Assembly: GCA_031270925.1 (NCBI GenBank)
Contig: JAISWY010000168.1
Span: 1-7,938, forward strand
Length of the DNA stretch: 7,938 nucleotides
Direction of reading: 5' to 3'
DNA from: Candidatus Symbiothrix sp.
Lineage (GTDB): Bacteria > Bacteroidota > Bacteroidia > Bacteroidales > Azobacteroidaceae
Shown one piece after another: positions 5,003-7,938 of this stretch (position 1 is the first letter of the stretch; each line of letters begins with the position of its first letter). The notes below the pieces were generated by a model. That model was not told the DNA's origin and ran no database searches. It saw only the letters and a program-made list of their open reading frames with translations. A program made the translations under genes and the position numbers.

Positions 5003-5740
5003 ATGCTTACTATAAATAATTTACACGCATCCATCAACGGGAAAGAGATATTGAAAGGCTTGAATTTGCAAGTGAAAGCCGGCGAAGTCCATGCGATTAT
5101 GGGGCCGAACGGTTCGGGTAAAAGTACGCTTTCGGCCGTTCTGGTGGGGCATCCGGCTTATGAAGTTACGGCGGGCGAAGTGATTTTCGAGGAGAAAAAC
5201 CTGTTGAAGTTACCGCCCGAAGAACGCTCGTGTTTGGGTTTGTTCCTTAGTTTTCAGTATCCGGTAGAAATTCCGGGTGTGAGTATGGTTAATTTTATGC
5301 GCACGGCGGTGAATGAACATCGTAAATATAATGGAGAAAATCCACTTTCGGCCGGCGAGTTTTTGAAATTGATGCGCGAAAAGCAGGCAGTGGTGGAATT
5401 GGACAAGAATTTGGTCAATCGCTCGGTCAATGAAGGTTTTTCCGGAGGAGAAAAAAAACGCAACGAGATTTTCCAGATGGCAATGCTCGAACCGAAGCTG
5501 GCGATTTTGGACGAAACCGACAGCGGCTTGGATATTGATGCCTTACGCATTGTGGCTCATGGAGTTAATCAGTTGAAGCGGCCGGATAATGCGACGATTG
5601 TTATCACGCACTATCAACGTTTGCTGGATTATATCAAGCCGGATATTGTGCATGTTTTGTATAATGGACGGATTATTAAGACTGGGTCTCCCGAATTGGC
5701 TTTGGAGTTGGAGGAGAAAGGCTATGATTGGTTGAAGTGA
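5003..5740 (+). CDS. sufC: Fe-S cluster assembly ATPase SufC
   Basis: SufC is the soluble ABC-type ATPase of the SUF system. It works with SufB and SufD to build Fe-S clusters in the cytoplasm, its ATP cycle driving rearrangement of the SufB-SufD scaffold. The 245-residue protein has Walker A GPNGSGKST (34-42), Q-loop LSFQYPVEIPG (Gln85), the SufC-type signature GFSGGEKKRNE (145-155), Walker B LAILDE with catalytic Glu171, the SGLD D-loop (174-177) and switch His203 in ITHYQRLL. The FSGGEKKRNEIFQ and ETDSGLDIDALR stretches are characteristic of SufC rather than other ABC ATPases. It is the first gene of its transcript; sufB is not upstream, where nusB reads the other way. sufD follows after 23 bases. 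Confidence 0.97.
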   Translation: MLTINNLHASINGKEILKGLNLQVKAGEVHAIMGPNGSGKSTLSAVLVGHPAYEVTAGEVIFEEKNLLKLPPEERSCLGLFLSFQYPVEIPGVSMVNFMRTAVNEHRKYNGENPLSAGEFLKLMREKQAVVELDKNLVNRSVNEGFSGGEKKRNEIFQMAMLEPKLAILDETDSGLDIDALRIVAHGVNQLKRPDNATIVITHYQRLLDYIKPDIVHVLYNGRIIKTGSPELALELEEKGYDWLK

Positions 5741-5763
5741 TTACCAAAATAAAATAAACAAAA

Positions 5764-7086
5764 ATGACCCAATACACCGATTTTTTCCAAAAGCACCGCA
5801 CGGAAATCGACAAGCGCTGCACTCCATTGCTAAACGCCTACCGCGAAAAAGCTTACGAAACTTTACAACAACAAGGCCTCCCCTCTTTCGAATCCGAAAA
5901 CTACCGGCACACGGATATTGCGCAACTGCTTTCTCCCGATTTCGGTTTCTACCTGACTGACGCCATCGCTTTGCAACCCCGCAAAGTGTCCCCATGCTTT
6001 ATTTCAAATATGAGCGCCTATTCTTTTTTCACGGTCAATGCTTGGTTTTATAGGGAAAATAACGCTCCTGAGTTGCCGAAAGGCGTTTTCGTCGGCAGCC
6101 TGAACGATTTTTCCAAACAATATCCCGAAAAATTCACACAATATTATAACCGCCAAGCCGAAGAAAAAGGCAAGGGCTTGGCGGCTTTCAACACCCTTTT
6201 CGTTCAAGACGGATTTGTATTGTATGTGCCTGAAAACGTAAGGCTTGAAAAGCCGGTGCAACTAACGCAAATCGGCGGTGGACAAATCAATTCGCTGATT
6301 AATCGTCGTCTGCTCGTGATTTTGGAACAAAACGCCCAAGCGCAATTATTGATTTGCGACCATACGACCGACGATTCGGCTGTTTTCGCCGCTACGCAAA
6401 ACGCAGAAATTTACGTCGCCGAAAACGCCGTTTTCGACTTATACGAATTGGAAGAAACGTCCGGGAAGACGATTCGTTTGGCGAATTGCTGGGTCGAGCA
6501 GGCACGATCGTCGCAAGCCAATATTTATAATATTACGCTCGGAAACGGTCAAACGCGCAATAATTACCAAATTGATTTGAAAGGGGAACACGCCGAAGCG
6601 CATCTCTATGGAATGGCGATTTCGGATAACCGGCAAAAAATAGATAACTTTACGAAAATCAATCATTTGGTTCCGAATTGCCGGAGCAACGAATTATTCA
6701 AATATGTGTTGGACGATGAGGCCACCGGCATTTTCAGCGGCAGTATCGTTGTTTCACCCGATGCACAAAAAACAGAAGCCTATCAAAACAACCGTAACTT
6801 GTTGAGCGGCAACGATTGCCGGATGTATTCCAAGCCACAATTGGAAATCTATGCCGACGATGTGAAATGCTCGCATGGCATGACTACCGGCCAATTAGAT
6901 GAGACTGCACTCTTCTATATGCGTTCGCGCGGCATCCCGAAAAACGAAGCCGTTTTGCTCCTGAAATATGCTTTTACGGCCGATGTGCTGCAAGGCGTTC
7001 GCATTGAAAGCCTGCGCGACCGCTTGAAATTATTGGTCGAAAAACGCTTCCGCGGCGAATTAGCCACTTGTCGAAACTGCATTTAA
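5764..7086 (+). CDS. sufD: Fe-S cluster assembly protein SufD
   Basis: SufD pairs with SufB as the scaffold of the SufBCD complex and is needed for iron entry during cluster assembly. The 440-residue protein has a variable helical N-terminal part (about 1-130, including LPSFESENYRHTDI, the usual SufD substrate-mimic-like opening), the right-handed beta-helix core (about 150-380), and the C-terminal family signature QLEIYADDVKCSHGMTTG (about 359-376) followed by DETALFYMRSRGIPKNEAVLLL. Length and the short C-terminal helical tail, ending CRNCI, fit SufD better than SufB, which is usually nearer 480 residues. It is probably co-transcribed with sufC and with the metal transporter 10 bases downstream. 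sufS does not follow, unlike in many relatives. Confidence 0.94.
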   Translation: MTQYTDFFQKHRTEIDKRCTPLLNAYREKAYETLQQQGLPSFESENYRHTDIAQLLSPDFGFYLTDAIALQPRKVSPCFISNMSAYSFFTVNAWFYRENNAPELPKGVFVGSLNDFSKQYPEKFTQYYNRQAEEKGKGLAAFNTLFVQDGFVLYVPENVRLEKPVQLTQIGGGQINSLINRRLLVILEQNAQAQLLICDHTTDDSAVFAATQNAEIYVAENAVFDLYELEETSGKTIRLANCWVEQARSSQANIYNITLGNGQTRNNYQIDLKGEHAEAHLYGMAISDNRQKIDNFTKINHLVPNCRSNELFKYVLDDEATGIFSGSIVVSPDAQKTEAYQNNRNLLSGNDCRMYSKPQLEIYADDVKCSHGMTTGQLDETALFYMRSRGIPKNEAVLLLKYAFTADVLQGVRIESLRDRLKLLVEKRFRGELATCRNCI

Positions 7087-7096
7087 ATCAAAAAAT

Positions 7097-7938
7097 ATGT
7101 CGGACAAAAAGAAAATCATGCTGGTAACATCGTGGGTTAGCGTTTTGGGAAACGCTTTCCTGTCGTTGGCTAAAATTGTAATCGGGCTAATATCAGGCAG
7201 TTTGGCCGTGTTGGGTGATGGCTTGGATTCGGCTTCCGATGTGGTTACGTCGCTCATTATTTTGATTACGACACCGATTATCAGCGTTCCCCCCAACGCG
7301 AAGTACGCTTACGGGCGCGAAAAGGCCGAAAATGTGGCCTCGACCATCCTTGCCTTTGTTATTTTTTTCATGGGCGGACAGATGCTGGTAACATCCATCG
7401 GAAAAATCATTCATCCCGAAGCCGCCCAAATGCCTTCATCCATAGCGATTTGGGTAACGATTATTTCGATTATCGGCAAATTGCTGCTGGCGCTTTATCA
7501 GTTCCAACAAGGGAAACGGGTCGATTCGTCGATGCTGAAAGCCAATGCCGTGAATATGCGCAACGATGTGATAATTTCGGCCGGCGTGCTAATCGGCTTG
7601 TTCTTCGTTTTCGTATTGAAAATGCCGATATTAGACCCGATAATTGCTTTATTAATAGGATTTTACATCATTTATTCCGCCATCGGGATTTTCAAAGATG
7701 CCAATCTGGTATTGATGGACGGCGTTTCGGATACCTCAATATACAAAAAAATTATCCAAGCGGTGGAGCAAGTGCCGGACGCCAACAATCCGCACCGCAT
7801 CCGTTCGCATCAAATCGGCAATATGTATTCGATTGTGCTGGATATTGAAGTGGATGGAAAACTTTCGTTAACCGAGGCGCATCATATCGCCCAAGCGGTG
7901 GAAGACAGCATCAAGCAATCGCTGGATAATATTTACGA
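7097..7938 (+). CDS. Cation diffusion facilitator family metal transporter (3' end outside window)
   Basis: A frame starting MSDKKKIMLVTSWVSVLGNA stays open to the window end (280 codons and 2 bases), so about the last 20-40 residues are probably missing. It encodes a CDF-type inner-membrane antiporter: membrane helices near residues 9-32, 36-58, 80-99, 114-134, 158-176 and 178-197, followed by a cytoplasmic C-terminal domain (VEQVPDANNPHRIRSHQIGN, then YSIVLDIEVDG and LTEAHHIAQAVE). The metal site is Asp-rich: GDGLDSASD in helix 2 (Asp44 and Asp48) and NMRND in helix 5 (Asn153 and Asp157). Zn/Cd transporters usually have HxxxD at these places, so Mn or Fe is more likely, though the sequence does not prove it. 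The start is 10 bases after sufD, suggesting one operon. It was recognised by translating the + strand directly. Confidence 0.92.
   Translation, partial: MSDKKKIMLVTSWVSVLGNAFLSLAKIVIGLISGSLAVLGDGLDSASDVVTSLIILITTPIISVPPNAKYAYGREKAENVASTILAFVIFFMGGQMLVTSIGKIIHPEAAQMPSSIAIWVTIISIIGKLLLALYQFQQGKRVDSSMLKANAVNMRNDVIISAGVLIGLFFVFVLKMPILDPIIALLIGFYIIYSAIGIFKDANLVLMDGVSDTSIYKKIIQAVEQVPDANNPHRIRSHQIGNMYSIVLDIEVDGKLSLTEAHHIAQAVEDSIKQSLDNIY

Noticed and set aside
7060..7848. Open frames on both strands over the CDF gene (7060-7296, 7193-7429, 7450-7848)
   Set aside because: The frame from 7097 gives a continuous CDF protein with all family motifs; the others are shadows without recognisable content.

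Overview
The window looks like a chromosomal segment of a Bacteroidota bacterium, most likely order Bacteroidales. Four lines of evidence support this. Promoters follow the Bacteroidota pattern (TTG, 19 bases, TAnnTTTG), and three have an excellent -7 box of TACCTTTG or TAAATTTG close to a start codon. Leaders are A-rich with no clear Shine-Dalgarno sequence. NusB has the long (about 300 residue) form of this phylum. The order nusB-yajC-(ybbR)-coaE-DUF5606 is also typical. The genus cannot be fixed from the sequence.

Layout. Bases 1-81 are the 3' end of a group II intron: part of domain V and a complete domain VI with a bulged adenosine. Bases 82 to about 734 hold no credible gene. They contain a large imperfect inverted repeat (127-367 against 501-630) built from three hairpin-forming modules. 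From 735 a promoter leads into a YqeY/GatB-like gene on the + strand, which ends at a two-way terminator shared with a convergent OmpA-type lipoprotein gene. From about 4925 down to 2052 the minus strand carries nusB, yajC, a 45-codon single-helix ORF, coaE, a DUF5606 gene and an acidic 98-residue protein. On the + strand a divergent promoter drives sufC, sufD and a cation diffusion facilitator (CDF) gene that runs off the window end.

How the genes relate. The minus-strand block is housekeeping: transcription antitermination (NusB), the Sec accessory protein YajC, the last step of CoA synthesis (CoaE), and two uncharacterised acidic proteins with their own promoter inside the end of coaE. The + strand block is iron-sulfur cluster assembly (SufC ATPase and SufD scaffold partner) joined to a divalent metal transporter with an Asp-rich site. 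sufB and sufS, the usual partners, are not adjacent. The nusB and sufC promoters overlap at their -33 regions.

I found no defence system, CRISPR array or clear new multi-gene system. The observations most worth checking are: the 45-codon ORF sitting exactly where ybbR is expected, which appears to be only the membrane anchor of YbbR; the group II intron end beside the hairpin-rich inverted repeat; the overlapping nusB/sufC promoters; and the sufC-sufD-CDF arrangement.
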